Source of the DNA: Adiantum capillus-veneris
Lineage: Eukaryota; Streptophyta; Polypodiopsida; Polypodiales; Pteridaceae
Assembly (NCBI GenBank): GCA_014529385.2
Contig: CM043955.1
Span: 148,629,640-148,693,639, forward strand
Direction: 5' to 3'
DNA: 64,000 bases
The notes below the pieces were generated by a model. That model worked only from the letters and a program-made list of their open reading frames with translations, did no database searches and was not told the DNA's origin. This document shows, piece after piece, positions 1-10,785 of this stretch. Each line of letters begins with the position of its first letter. Position 1 is the stretch's first letter. The translations under genes were made by a program, and so were the position numbers.

Positions 1-1950
1 CTAGTTGATGAGCCAAAAGACATGGAAACTGACACTGTCAAGGGGGTCGAGGAGGACCTCTTGGAGTACGACAAAGATGGTCATAACCTAGTAGACCCTA
101 CCAACCTCCTATCAGGCATGAATCTCTCCAACGAGACATTTTTAATATTTTGTTGCCAAATTGACCACCTTAGAGAAGGTACAGGCCGATATAGTCAGGA
201 TGCTATAGGGAATCTTTACACATTTTAAATGCTTTGATGGGTACTTTGGCTAGCACTCCCCTCCCTCATAGTAGGCAAGCTCCTGTGGTGCAGGTTGCTC
301 GTGGTCATGGGAGGATAGGCCAATCGCCTATAGGGCCATCCACAAAGATAGCCTCATTTCTTATAATAAAGGACTTAAAGCCACCTAGTTTGGAGGCAAG
401 GAAAAGGAGCAAAACAAGGATTCTATGAATATGTTCCTTGCAAAATGGTCAATTTTGCATGCATGACATCAATAGTATAGTCAGGTGCAGCCCCTAGAGG
501 CTAGCCTCTCGTGATCAACAAAGCATACAAATGTTGGACAAGTTTGACCACTCATCCTATCACTTGGACGGAGTTTGAAACACTGTTTTAAAAACAAAAT
601 TTTGTCTATTAATGAGGCAGAGAGAACCTTGGAGTTATGAGGCAAGTGCTCGATGGAAAACAAGTCCACAACTAAGTGCATCTCATACTATAGGGAGATA
701 GTGCTAAAGTCAAAAGGAATTGTTGCATCCAAGATGCTACGAAGCTTTAAGAGAGGCCTCATGGATTACTACCTTGAGTACATTGAGCCTCTTTAGCCAA
801 AGGACTTATCCAAGGAAATCAAGTATGCATAGATATATAATGACATTAAGTCCCATGGTGCATGAGATGGTGTTGATAGGACTGAGGGTAAAGAGAGAAG
901 GGTAGCTCCATCAGCAATGTAGGACTACAAGGCTTTGCTTGAATTTTAGGAAATGCACGTGACTAGGGAAGATGTTATCTAGGCAGGGAGTGGCTGTATA
1001 ACTTGAGCCCTAGTCTAGCTTGGAGTTGTTTGCATAATACGCTACAGATTTTTGCATAATACGTTATAGTTCTAGCATGGAGGTAGGGTCATTATGAGGG
1101 TTCAAGCCAACTACCTGAACACCCATTAATAACCCAACAATTGACTACTAACTTATTATCTTATTCTTTGGTATAATAAAAGAATAAGGAGCAGTGAGCA
1201 TAACTCTCACTCTGTGCTCCACCACATAGCTCTGTTTCTCTCTTCTTCTTTTTCTTCCTCATCGCACTTGCACTTGCACTTGCTCATGCACTCACACTCA
1301 CACACACCACCATGCACCTCACAACTGGTATAGGTTAGAGTGGAAGCTTGGAGGAGAGCTGGAGTCACCTCAAAGAGGTAGAGAAGTAGGTTGCTCAGAT
1401 TTTGGCAGCTTGCCACCAATCTGGTATTTTGGCCATAACTTGAGCTAGGAAGCTCCAATTTCAAAAAGTGTTTTATCTGCATGTAGCTTGCTTCAAGTTG
1501 CACAACTTGTTAGATGAACTTGAGAGCTGATTTGGAGTGCTATTGTGTCACAATAAAAGAATATAGAGCTTGACCTATGAAGCTTAGAGCTAGAGCTTGA
1601 AAGTTGAAGTTTGTGATTGAGGAGCTTGAAGGGCCTGGGACGATAGTCTAGATCAGCCCACACACAACTTGGTAGCTAATCTGTGTAGCAGAGAGGGTAC
1701 ACTTGAACCCATGTACATTTTTGGCTACCCAGAGGTAGCCCACAGCTTGCACACATAGGTAGAGAGAGAGTTTGTTTGGGCATAGTGATGGAAAGAGGTG
1801 TTTGATCACTCTCGTAGAGGAAGATACAGTGCTTAGAGCAGCCACACACATCAGATCAAAGGATTTTGGATCAGCCCATAGGTGTCAGTATGTCTAGTAT
1901 GTGTGCTCGATTTTAAATAGTGTAGAGCTGGAATTTCACTACGATGCTCA
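1..1950. other. Unrecognised, probably decayed repeat DNA
   Basis: I see no gene I can name here. Short open stretches such as 22-228 and 234-428 (+) carry no recognised motif and are broken in all frames within about 200 bases. An AT-rich stretch near 1100-1200, followed by CAACTGGTATAGG at 1322-1334, faintly recalls the end of a copia LTR next to a methionine-tRNA primer site, but the expected GGTATCAGAGC core is absent. Confidence 0.5.
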
Positions 1951-2999
1951 CAGCCTCACACTTTTGGTGAAGTAAAAGAAGTAGCCGAACATGCATTGCA
2001 GCTCGCGAGGAGAAGCGGGGGCATGTGGGGTTGTGCAACCCACCCTCTTTCTCTCCCTCTCTTAGGCCGCGCACATGCAGGCAAATTCAGCCCCGGCCGG
2101 TGGAGATTCCAGGCGACCCCACCTCCAAGTTGGACAGTAGCGCACCGCAGCTGGAACGTGCTTCCACCGCAGCTATCGGAAAGCAACGAGGCTCCCCTAG
2201 CCGTTTGCAACGGTGCACCTGCGATTCCGTGCTATTTTTAAGAGTCGCTGCATGTGCAAGCTCCGACTTTTCGCCTGCCCCTGCTCGCCATATTGCATGT
2301 ACATAAACGGCAAGCCAACAGTTGCACTGCCCTGCGAAATCACACAGGCTGCGCTCTCTTTACATCAATGGCTGCCTACTGCGCCAAAGGCCTTGCCTCC
2401 TCTCCACTTCCTACCTCGGCAACGTCCCTGTGAGTTCTGCTGCAACTCCTGTGAATTCTACTGCAACCAAACTCAATAGCGCTTGTTAACTGCTGCAACC
2501 AAAGTAAATAGCCATTGCGTGAGTTAACATTAAGGTATCCGTGAGTTTTACACTGCTGCAGTCCATGCCACACTTGTTTGTTGCCCGCCATGCTTACTAC
2601 ACGCTATTTTTGCTGCTCCATACTGCAGTTTCTTCACAAGCGGACCTCAGCAACTCGGTATTGATTTACTTAGCAGCAACACCTTCGACTTGACTCAGCA
2701 GTGCTACTTCTACCCAGCTGCGCTCTCACTATCTGACATCTCGAAAGGTAATTTCAACAACTCACTCCTGCTAATGTTCAGTGCTGCAATCAGTTCTTCT
2801 GCTTTATTAAATTATCATATCAACAATAATTATTCACTGCTGCTAATGTTCAGTGATGCAATCACTTCTTTTGCTTTAGTAAATTATCATAATGCTACAG
2901 AGAGCTACTGTATAGTGCACTACTAACTAGGTTGTAAATGGGAAATGCAAACGTGGACATGCATCACATGTTGCCTATAACGAACACTCACGCAGGACA
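1951..2999. other. GC-rich stretch then AT-rich spacer, no gene recognised
   Basis: Bases about 2000-2450 are clearly richer in G+C than the surroundings and have overlapping open stretches on both strands, none with a recognisable motif. The block lies upstream of the MYB/SANT-like fragment at 3000 and could be the 5' flank of the Harbinger element, but I found no terminal inverted repeat to prove that. Confidence 0.35.
2755..2892. repeat. Two-copy tandem duplication of about 66-72 bp
   Basis: Copy 1 is 2755-2820 and copy 2 is 2821-2892. Both begin CAACAA, share the core CTGCTAATGTTCAGTG and end AAATTATCAT. Copy 2 has about six extra bases near its start and a few substitutions. Confidence 0.8.
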
Positions 3000-3985
3000 A
3001 TGCCCCCCTCCACGAGAAAAGGCAATCCCAAACGTTTCACGTGGTGTGCGAGTGCCTCAACAAAAGTTACCTCAGGTAGAGTGATAGTGTAACTTCATTG
3101 CATTCCAATAATGTTTTGTCAAAACGTCTACTTTAAATTTGATTTTTTCATTCAACTTCGTATTAGTCCATAGTTAGCTTGCTTGCGTATCACTTTCCAT
3201 AATTTGTTGTCAAAATACTCATTCCTAGATTGGCATCAGGTCCTCCTAGTGGAGGAACAATTGCCAAACCTATTCCTACGTATGCCCATACCACCGCCAT
3301 GGCCCATTTCAAGTAGCACATGCTCTCCATCAGACGATGACTGTGAGGAGTTTGTCCCGTTGTCTCAAGAGGTCAACCGCATGAACACATTTGCTCTTCC
3401 CCGTGCCATGGACTTTATGCCCAATGGAGGAACAATAGCTCCTCCTCCTCCAAAGCCTACTAAGGTTGTTAAGGTCATGATCGAATCTCAGGATGTGGAC
3501 ATGACAACTGGGATTGAGCAACCAAGTGCTACTCATATTGAGCAGCCATTAGCAGCACTAGCCAAGAGCAGCCGACTGCCAATGTGTCTCAAAAGGCAAG
3601 CAAGCGGCCTAGGCAATTGTCTGTCACCTGGGATAATGACACTACCCGTGCTCTAATAAGGATTTACGACGAACAATGGAATCACATCAACAAGGGCAAA
3701 TTCTGATTTAAGGACTAGGAGGCCGTGGTTTTGAATCTGAATGCTGAGATGGATACCACTTACAACACCGAGATTGCAAAACACCGAATTGATACCCTCA
3801 AGAAGATGTACAAAAAAGAGAAGCTGAAATCTTCTTCCATCGGTGCAAGTCCAACCACGTGGTCGTGCTTTGACATCCTGGATGTGATGTGGTGCAAGAC
3901 CCCTAGATGTACTGGCTTAGCGGGGGGTTTGGACAATGATGGGCCTGCAAAGGGAAATGAAGACATTTTGAATGACCTTGAATGA
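3000..3985 (+). pseudogene. MYB/SANT-like (trihelix-type) ORF1 of a PIF/Harbinger element, N-terminal part
   Basis: A possible first exon starts at ATG 3000 and ends at a CAG/GTAGAG donor near 3075. The main exon runs from about 3230. It encodes an acidic, proline-rich leader (DDDCEEF, APPPPKPTK) and then a trihelix/MYB-like domain with the helix pattern VTWDND, EQWNHINKGKF and KHRIDTLKKMYKKEK. The frame changes around 3560-3600, and in-frame stops lie at 3704 (TGA) and 3716 (TAG), so it is dead. Its C-terminal half appears to resume at 12644 after the inserted CACTA/gypsy block. In Harbinger elements a MYB-like ORF1 protein helps the transposase bind the element ends. Assignment to this element is an inference from the transposase at 13.1-14.5 kb in the same orientation. 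Confidence 0.6.
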
Positions 3986-5255
3986 CCTCTATGCCAATCC
4001 ACAATTGTTGTAGCTCTTCCAATAGTGGACGAAGATACACATCCATATTCCCCACTTTATATCGCCCTGGCACAATCAAGCTTAGCCATAGGTGCCCCTT
4101 CTTCGTAGTCAACCACGGTGGAATGTTGTAGTTGACGATGACAACGGGCCATACACTGTAAGATGTTGATCTTTGACCAAATGGATTTACGCCATCCATA
4201 GCCAGGCCTAAGCGCAAATTTCGAGCTTCCCTGGCAAAATCCGACCATGTTCGATCTATATGTTTCCACGCTACGCAATCTGCAGGAATTCGTAGCACAC
4301 CATCCGAAGATTTATTCTCCTCATGCCATGATGCTAGGGCGGCCATGGACTTACATTCGAAGAAATGCTTGATGCGAGGAAGCAGAGGGAAATGTCGCAA
4401 AACCTTTTGTGGAATTTTTGTCCCGTGGAGATCTACTCGATATCTTTCGGAATCACATTTCGGACACTTCGCCATGTCTATGTATTCCCCTTTGAAAAGA
4501 ATGCAGTCATTAGGACAAGCGTGGATAGAATTGTAATCCATCCCCAAGTTTCGCAAAATCTTTCTTGCTTCATCTCGGGAATCTGGCATCACATTGTCAG
4601 CTGGTAGTATGTGCTCTTTCAGCAATCTACACAACATAAAAATATGATACAGTCGTGTAAAAATCTATCAGATCATTATACATTTAGAGTTTTATTAAAG
4701 TAAACTAATTGTAATAGATCACCTGAAAAGCGCTGTGACGCTAGTGTCACTCCATCCAAACTTTGCCTGCATGTTGAGAAGAACCAGGAGTGCTTTCAAT
4801 CTAGACATACGTGCTTCATTATACAATGGCGTATCGGCTTCACTTTTCATATCATCATAGATAAGCCTTTCTGAATCCATGATCGTCTCGATCATTTCAT
4901 CAATCTCGGGCTCAAACATTGCCTCGTTGGGAATGTGCTCTGCATGATCATCCCCCGAGCTGTCAGAGGCTACATCTTGTGGCCTCACATATGCTGCTTG
5001 ACCAAAGCGCCTGCGAACACGTCTATTGGGTTGCAAGATTGCTGCTTGTTGGCCAGCGTCAGAGTCCGACGAGTTATAATTGGCAACAACTCGATCTATA
5101 ATAGATGGATCGAACTCGCCAAATTCGCGAACGTGCTGCAAAGAAATACATCTTGTCCGTCGCACAGCATGCTTGCATTGATTACAAGGACATAAGACCC
5201 TCGTTGAGAGATAGGTGTTTCGGTTGGACGGTCCCACATCCTCGTCGCTACTCAT
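3940..5255 (-). pseudogene. CACTA TNP2-type transposase, N-terminal half, two exons
   Basis: Exon 1 (5255-4723) starts with ATG and carries the cysteine motif CPCNQCK of the transposase-associated domain, then an acidic linker. A canonical GT-AG intron at 4722-4627 (96 bp) joins exons so that the protein reads ALFR-LLKEHILP, as expected for this family. Exon 2 has the transposase signatures HACPNDCILFKGE, CPKCDSERYR, KIPQKVLRHFPLLPR, RLGLAMDGVNPFG and YNIPPWLTTKKGHLWLSL. It breaks off just after EELQQLWIGIE. Family members continue for several hundred more residues, so the catalytic C-terminal part is missing. No stop interrupts the retained part. The transposase normally binds subterminal repeats and cuts at the CACTA ends; this copy cannot do so alone. 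Confidence 0.85.
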
Positions 5256-5317
5256 AATGAGGATAAAAAACTTATAACCTGGACAAAAAATTTAATATTC
5301 TATTGGCATTCTTCGTC

Positions 5318-5320
<3 letters not shown>

Positions 5321-5373
<53 letters not shown>
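5321..5373. repeat. (TC)n microsatellite
   Basis: An uninterrupted TC dinucleotide tract of about 53 bp just upstream (in element orientation) of the CACTA transposase start. Confidence 0.95.
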
Positions 5374-5375
<2 letters not shown>

Positions 5376-5654
5376 ACCTCACATTCTCTAGTCATGTCCA
5401 ATCCCCGCACACCTCGGTCTAGAGGTGCACGGAGATCAGAACCACCGGGTTATAATCTCGTCTTTATTGGTCAATACCTATATTTGTGGGTACAAGAAAT
5501 CTACACACCCACGTCTACATGATACTGTATGTAGTGGACAAAACCCCTTTGCCTCTTCTCTAGCTGTAGCACTTCACAGCATCTTAACATCTTTTCACAG
5601 TAGATCTTTTCACTGTTCGTCTAACTCTAAACCCTAAACCGTAAGTAATTCTTG

Positions 5655-5825
5655 CGTGGACTCGATCTAACGTAAATAAGCGTAAATCTAAATAAACGTA
5701 AATCTAACTAAAAATAAACCTAAATCTAATTTAACGTAAGTCTACATCTAACCTAATCTTTAACGTCTTTTGGGATAGTTTCCTACGACGTTAAAACTCT
5801 CTTCTTCTTGTGTGTGTGTGGGTAA
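5655..5825. repeat. AT-rich direct repeat, left copy
   Basis: Built of degenerate units like CGTAAATCTAAAT and AAACCTAAATC. It ends with AACCTAATCTTTAACGTC, TAGTTTCCTACGACGTTA and CTCTCTTCTTCTTGTGTG. The right copy at 6320-6490 repeats the same order with scattered substitutions. The two copies bracket the HMA gene fragment. Confidence 0.85.
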
Positions 5826-5959
5826 ACCTAAATAAACCTAAGTCTAATCTAATATAACATAAATCTAAATCTAACGTAAATTATGTTATATTAAAAACAA
5901 AGAACTAAACTAACAGGGATTATAAGAACCTTAAAACTGATTTAACACATAATTTTTCA

Positions 5960-6320
5960 TATAACTCGGCAAGAGTTGGCATTCTCATCACTAAAGATGT
6001 GAGAGTTAACTTCCAGCGGTGACGCTGCCTCATCTCCATCCACATCTGACGACAGCAATTGGCCCTTTAGACCGTTCTTGCTCTTGTTACTAACTTTGAA
6101 GTTGCTTTTGAATGACTAGAGGTTGTCTAGATGGTCATTGTGTCGGGGATGTAGTGACTCTTGCCGCCCTGAAGATCCACCTTCTTCCCTATCTTCTGAA
6201 GACATTTCACCAGTACTTTTGGATCGACGGAGCCCACCATGAGTGAAGGCAGCAATACCCTATATTCCATTGAGGGCTTTCTTCACCCGCTTCATGCAGG
6301 CATCGCAGTCTATGGAGACC
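5960..6320 (-). pseudogene. Captured fragment of a plant heavy-metal-associated (HMA/HIPP-like) gene
   Basis: Read on the minus strand, 6320-6258 encodes VSIDCDACMKRVKKALNGI, the first beta strand, CxxC metal-binding loop and first helix of an HMA domain, followed by a stop. A second block at 6235-6141, in another frame, encodes SVDPKVLVKCLQKIGKKVDL, the last helix region of the same domain. The part between them is about 14 residues too short. Downstream (6125-5960) there is a hydrophilic stretch (SNKSKNGLKGQLL, DVDGDEAASPLEV) that fits the linker of such proteins. HMA proteins bind Cu, Zn or Cd through the CxxC. The fragment lies inside the CACTA element between two direct repeats, so it looks like host DNA captured by the transposon. 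Confidence 0.7.
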
Positions 6321-6490
6321 TAAATCTAATCTAATATAACGTAAATCTAAATCTAGCGTAAATAAACGTAAATCTAGTTAAAAATAAACCTAAATCTAAT
6401 TTAATGTAAGTCTACATATAACCTAATCTTTAACGTCTTTTAAGATAGTTTCCTACGACGTTATAGCTCTCTTCTTCTTGTGTGTGTGCG
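6320..6490. repeat. AT-rich direct repeat, right copy
   Basis: This is the second copy of the repeat at 5655-5825, in the same orientation. It again ends AACCTAATCTTTAACGTC, TAGTTTCCTACGACGTTA and CTCTCTTCTTCTTGTGTG. Confidence 0.85.
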
Positions 6491-6689
6491 CGTGTGTGGA
6501 TGTGTGTGCCAATAAAAAGAGATAAATGGTATAACCTTTCTATCACCCATGCCAAGTATGATAGATTGATTATGCCATTTCCCTCTTGAATAATAGGTCT
6601 TGAGTTCAACTCCTCGTCGGCTAGATCTTTAGGTCTTTTAATTTTAATTAGTTTCCTACGACGTTAAATTAGTTTCTCTCTCGTTCTCT

Positions 6690-6907
6690 CTCAATGTGTG
6701 TGCGTTTTTTTGGATCGTATGCATGTTTTCTCTCTCTTTTCCTCTCTCAATGTGTGCGTTTTTTGTTTATGCATGTTCTCTCTCTCTTTTCCTCTCTCAA
6801 TGCGTGCGTTTTTTGTTTATGCATGCTCTCTCTCTCTTTTTCTCTCTCAATGTGTGTGTGCATTCTTTGTTTATGTATGTGTGTGTGCGTTTTTGTTTTT
6901 GTTTGTA

Positions 6908-6961
<54 letters not shown>

Positions 6962-7114
6962 AACACTATGTGTGTGTGTATGTGTGTGTGTGAGAGAGAG
7001 AGAGAGAGGGAGAGAGAAAGAGGGGAAGGGAACATGAGAATGAGGAGAGGGAAGGAGCATACCTGGCTCTCCTTCCTCTCCTCGTGTGTGTGTGTGTGTG
7101 TGTGTGTGGAGAAG

Positions 7115-7151
<37 letters not shown>
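6690..7151. repeat. Minisatellite and microsatellite cluster
   Basis: At about 6720-6880 a unit of roughly 55 bp (CTCTCTTTTCCTCTCTCAAT then GTGTGCGTTTTTTGTTTATG) occurs three to four times. It is followed by (TC)n at 6911-6958, (GT)n near 6967-6990 and 7085-7108, and (GA)n at 7120-7151. All of this lies inside the CACTA element. Long Ser-Leu or Cys-Val reading frames here are microsatellite artefacts. Confidence 0.9.
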
Positions 7152-7155
<4 letters not shown>

Positions 7156-7181
7156 GGGAGAGCGTTACCTGCTCCTTGCTT

Positions 7182-7311
7182 GAGGGCGCCGAAAAACTCA
7201 GATCTGAGATCTGAGTTTTTGGGCGCGCTCGGTTATTTTTTTAGCCTAGCCGGCGTCGCTATGAGCGTCGCAAATTTACAAAGAAATTTGCGACGCTCAT
7301 AGCGACGCCGG
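7182..7311. repeat. Two subterminal hairpins of the CACTA element
   Basis: Hairpin 1 spans 7182-7230, centred on the perfect palindrome 7192-7220 (AAAAACTCAGATCT arms around one base). Hairpin 2 has perfect 28-bp arms at 7250-7277 and 7284-7311 around a 6-base loop, and its arms contain GCGTCGC and GAGCGTCGC. Together with GCGTCG units at 7326-7346 these fit the subterminal transposase-binding repeats of CACTA elements. Confidence 0.85.
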
Positions 7312-7359
7312 GAATTTTTTTTCTAAGCGTCGTTGTGTGAGCGTCGCTAATATGAATAG

Positions 7360-7371
7360 CCTCTTGTAGTG
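7360..7371 (-). mobile_element. CACTA 5' terminal inverted repeat end
   Basis: The minus strand reads CACTACAAGAGG from 7371. CACTA elements make 3-bp target duplications; the bases after the end are AAA (7372-7374), but the partner end is lost so the duplication cannot be confirmed. Confidence 0.85.
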
Positions 7372-8295
7372 AAAGAGGTCACCCTCTTCTCCATCTTCAT
7401 CAACTTCCTCATATTCCAATGAAGGTAGCGGCTCTTCTCTCAAAGAGCCCCGGAGGAAAGGCCATCGCAAGTTCTATCCGGTATGGAGAAGGTCCAAGAA
7501 GCTAAAGAAGTTCAAAGAGGGAGGGAAGAACACCACTTTCCTTGCCTATGCTGGCACCTTTGGTGCTATGGACAAGGTATTGGCCTTCATCCAACAACTT
7601 GATGCGGCCTTTGGTGATGAGGGATTCACAGAGTCCTCTAAACTGCGTCAAGTATCTATGCATTACCAAAGTTCCGCTCGACAATGGTGGGATAGCCTAC
7701 AAGCCCAAAGAAAATCTCCAAAGACATGGAAGGGTTTAAGAGCCTCCATCATAAAACAGTTTCTGGCAAGCAACGCTCAAGAAAATGTCCTCACAAAATG
7801 GCAAAACTTGAAACTCTCTCCCTACGAGTCTATCCAAAAGTATGTAGATAAGTTTTGGGATTTATTTCTCGAAGCCACTATCTACAAAAAGATAGACTTT
7901 GGGGAGCAAGAGCAACAATTATGTGCGGGTATTTTTGAAGAGAAGGCCGAGTATATTAACTCACAAAGGCCTAATACCATATCGACGGTCATACATCATA
8001 CATGGTCGCCTCTCAAATCGATTCCCAACAAGGGGTTAAGAAAAACTCTAAACCCATGGAAGTGAAGGATCAAAATGAGCCTAGAGGGAGGACTAATGCT
8101 CAAACTTCCTCCAAAGGCAACTCTAGCAACACCGATAACAAAGCTAAGGAGAAAGGAGTCTATAAAGGTAAGAATAAACTCTCTGCAATAGAGCTAGAGT
8201 GTTATCGTAAGGATAACAAATTCTACAAGTGTGGACAACAAGGGCATGTCTATCGTGCTTGTCCCCAAAGAAATGCACGCAACAAGCCACCTTGA
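7372..8295 (+). pseudogene. Ty3/gypsy gag (capsid and nucleocapsid), 5' part missing
   Basis: The frame is open from the very first codon after the CACTA end (7373) to 8065. It encodes a basic, serine-rich leader and then a retrotransposon-gag capsid domain (SSARQWWDSLQ, ASIIKQFLASNA, LSPYESIQKYVDKFWDL). A frameshift near 8000-8030 moves coding to a second frame ending at 8295. That part holds a CCHC zinc knuckle (YKCGQQGHVYRAC) in which the first cysteine is replaced by phenylalanine (NKFYKCG). The capsid packages element RNA. The N-terminal portion was on the other side of the CACTA insertion and is no longer present. Confidence 0.8.
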
Positions 8296-8559
8296 GTTTC
8301 TATGTTGGAAACTCCAAAAGAGGATGCTTATAGAAAAAGGCTTTTGTTTTTTCCTATGCTAGGAGATATGTACATACATGTTTATGAGTCGGGTAGTATC
8401 CTATCCCTTGTAAATATGCATGCTTTCACAAGTTAATGAAAATTTATATTTTCATATATATGATTTCTGTTAGAAAGTCTATAAATGAATTTAATGTTTC
8501 AACCAATAACAATATTATTAAATTAAAAAAAAAACGGGAATCAAGAGGAATTAGAATTG

Positions 8560-10420
8560 TCTTAATTCCTAAATGGATTCCAAAATGTTTTTATTGATGA
8601 TATCCCCGTGAGCTATCTCCACAATGAGGGGACAATAGCCATACAATGGAGCTTTTACCATGAAGCTCACTGCCTAATAAGCCTCCTTATTGAGCTTTAC
8701 AAGATCCACAAGAGGAGTTCGAAAAGGCAATAACATGGACTGGTAAGTTTCGAGAGAGATTCAATAATTAGGTCACATTATCTCTAAAGGTGGTATTTCT
8801 ATGGATCCACAAAAAGTAGAGGTAATAAAAGATGGCCTAATCCAAGGAATCTACATGAGTTGCAAAGCTCTAAAGGTATGAGTGCATACTAAAGATGCTT
8901 CATAGGAAAAATCCATGCTTATAGCAGGTCCAATACATGACTTAACAAAGAAGAACGTTAAGTATACATGGACCGCAAAGAGAGAAAAATATTTCTAAAA
9001 AGTTTAAAGAGAAACTTATTTCTCAACTTATGGGATCTCTCAAAGCTATTTGAGGTCCAATGTAATGCCTGGATGATTGCCTTTGAGCAAAACTTTGCTT
9101 CAAGAAGGGAATACCATAGCATACGAGATTCAAAGACTCATCTCCGATGAGCGAATGTTGGTCATATACAAAAGGACCTATGAGCTGTTTTAAATGCTCT
9201 AGACACATGGAAGTACTTCTTGCGGACTCCATTCATGATGCAAACCAAGCTCTCGGACAATCAAATGAGGTAGGAAAATTTCTTTTTGCAATTTAAATTC
9301 TACTTTTCTCACATTGCTGGCAAGCACAATCATGTAGCCGATGCACTTTCCCAATGGCCAAGGGTAGATAGGATATCAATAGCAACTTACAATGAGCTAT
9401 GTTTTATGATAGTTAAATATGCTTCTAACCCAGGCTTTAGGGATATGATAATAGCCTTACAAATGGAAGAAAAAGAACCACTCGCGTAAAAGGATGGTTA
9501 TCTTCCATACCTCAATAGGCTATATCTTCCTTACTTCCCATGCTCCTTCCATATGCGGAGCAAAGGGAAATTCGAATTTACTCTGTTAGGAGTAAAAGCA
9601 TACTTGTATTGGCTTACCAAGAAACAATAACATACAAGAGAATGTTTCAAAATGTATGGTATACCAAAAGATGAAGTATGAAAAAAGGACCATGGCTTGC
9701 CAACATCCAATTGTGTCGAATACAAATCCTACTATGACCACTAATTTTTGATAGAGTCTCTATCAGAATTAGAGTAATCCTCTTATGTCGGCCTACTATT
9801 CCAACGGATGGCCAAAAGCAAAGTTACAAAACTAATGATCCTTGATCTACTAAAAGCCTATGATTCGAAGTAGATCAATGCTCAAAATGAGAGAAGTACT
9901 TATCTTAACAACAGTATGTCTCTAATAACGTGAACATACTTCTAAGGAGAAACTACCTTTCGAGGCTAAAGACGGAAGATCCAAAAGTCCCTTGTAGCTT
10001 AAGATACCTGGGAAGATCTTCATTGCAAAGGAGTATAGCCGAGATCAAAAAGAATCTTTTTACAAGATTAAACAGGCTATATCTATTTATTAGCTAGGCA
10101 AAAGAGGCTCCTGCCGTTAGGCACAAAAGAGCCTTATCCTTTTATATATAAAAAAAAAGAGGTTGGGTCTTACTAAACTTTCCCAAGGCTCATCTAAGGC
10201 AAATTACACACAAATGAAGACCCGCCACAGATCAAGGATGAAGCAGAGAAGCTCCAACCCAAGTTCATCCTTCAACAAGAAGACAAGGTATTAAGAAATG
10301 GTAAGATTACTGACAGTATCTTATTTAATTATCCTTTCAAAGATGCTAAATGCATGCAAAGAACATGGCTTAAGGATAATATGAACCTTGTTAATGATGC
10401 TTACAATGACACAAAAGAGT
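8560..10420 (+). pseudogene. Decayed Ty3/gypsy pol (RT thumb, RNase H, integrase remnants)
   Basis: Many stops and frameshifts. Readable pieces in order are GHIISKGGISMDPQKVEVI (end of the RT domain) near 8780-8830, FYFSHIAGKHNHVADALSQW with the RNase H/integrase linker at 9286-9489, KMYGIPKDEV near 9650, and a HGLPTS integrase piece near 9690. The last part (to about 10420) matches the chromatin-end coding region seen again at 58270-58353. Protease and the RT catalytic core cannot be made out, so this copy is much reduced and inactive. Confidence 0.7.
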
Positions 10421-10429
10421 AAGCAAATG

Positions 10430-10785
10430 TAAAAGAAATGCATTTTAAATGATCAATGTTTTTGTCTTATAGGACTCCCTTTTTATATTTTGTGCACAAA
10501 TTTTAAAGTATGCATACTGAGGATCATGTTTGTGATGACTACGTCTCCCAAACACCAAGTAGAACTTGTCACTCTACTTTGGAAGTATGATATGGACTAA
10601 AAAGAGCAGACATGCTTGCGGCAGACAATGTCTCTCAAGCACCAAGTGGATTAGTCATCCACTCTAGAATGATGTCGTAGGGTAAAAATGGATCCTCTAC
10701 CCGCTAAGACCAATGGACTAATGGGTGAGACTTTACCATCTCTACCTCATAGTCGAGGACGACTATGATTTCAAGAGAGAGGTAA
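10430..10785 (+). other. 3' untranslated region and polypurine tract of the gypsy element
   Basis: Closely matches 58500-58847. It contains a palindromic ATAGTCGAGGACGACTAT near 10750 and ends with the purine run AAGAGAGAGG, the primer for plus-strand synthesis, directly before the LTR. Confidence 0.7.

Larger units (their letters stand above)
3940..7371 (-). mobile_element. CACTA (EnSpm) DNA transposon, truncated at its 3' side
   Basis: The right boundary is a proper CACTA terminus: read on the minus strand the element begins CACTACAAGAGG at 7371. It continues into subterminal repeats of the type GCGACGCT/AGCGTCGC and two long hairpins. Transposase coding lies leftward at 5255-3940. No CACTA end exists on the left; the element stops inside the TNP2 domain at about 3940, where MYB-like coding of another element begins. 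The base after the terminus (7372) is inside an open gypsy gag frame, so the element inserted there. Between terminus and transposase lie microsatellites, AT-rich direct repeats and a captured gene fragment. Confidence 0.85.

Noticed and set aside
1100-1340. Copia-like LTR end followed by a tRNA primer site
   Set aside because: CAACTGGTATAGG lacks the CAGAGC part of the methionine-tRNA site, and no matching second LTR is visible.
1956-2310. Overlapping open frames of 80-90 codons on both strands
   Set aside because: They overlap in several frames because of high G+C, with no motif or coding bias to prefer one.
2914-2925. GCACTACTAACT as the missing left end of the CACTA element
   Set aside because: Only CACTA itself matches; the following bases are not CAAGAGG and no GCGTCGC subterminal repeats are nearby.
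5620-5645. Interstitial telomere repeat (CTAAACCCTAAACC)
   Set aside because: Only two units are present; the surrounding repeats are degenerate AT-rich sequence of other composition.
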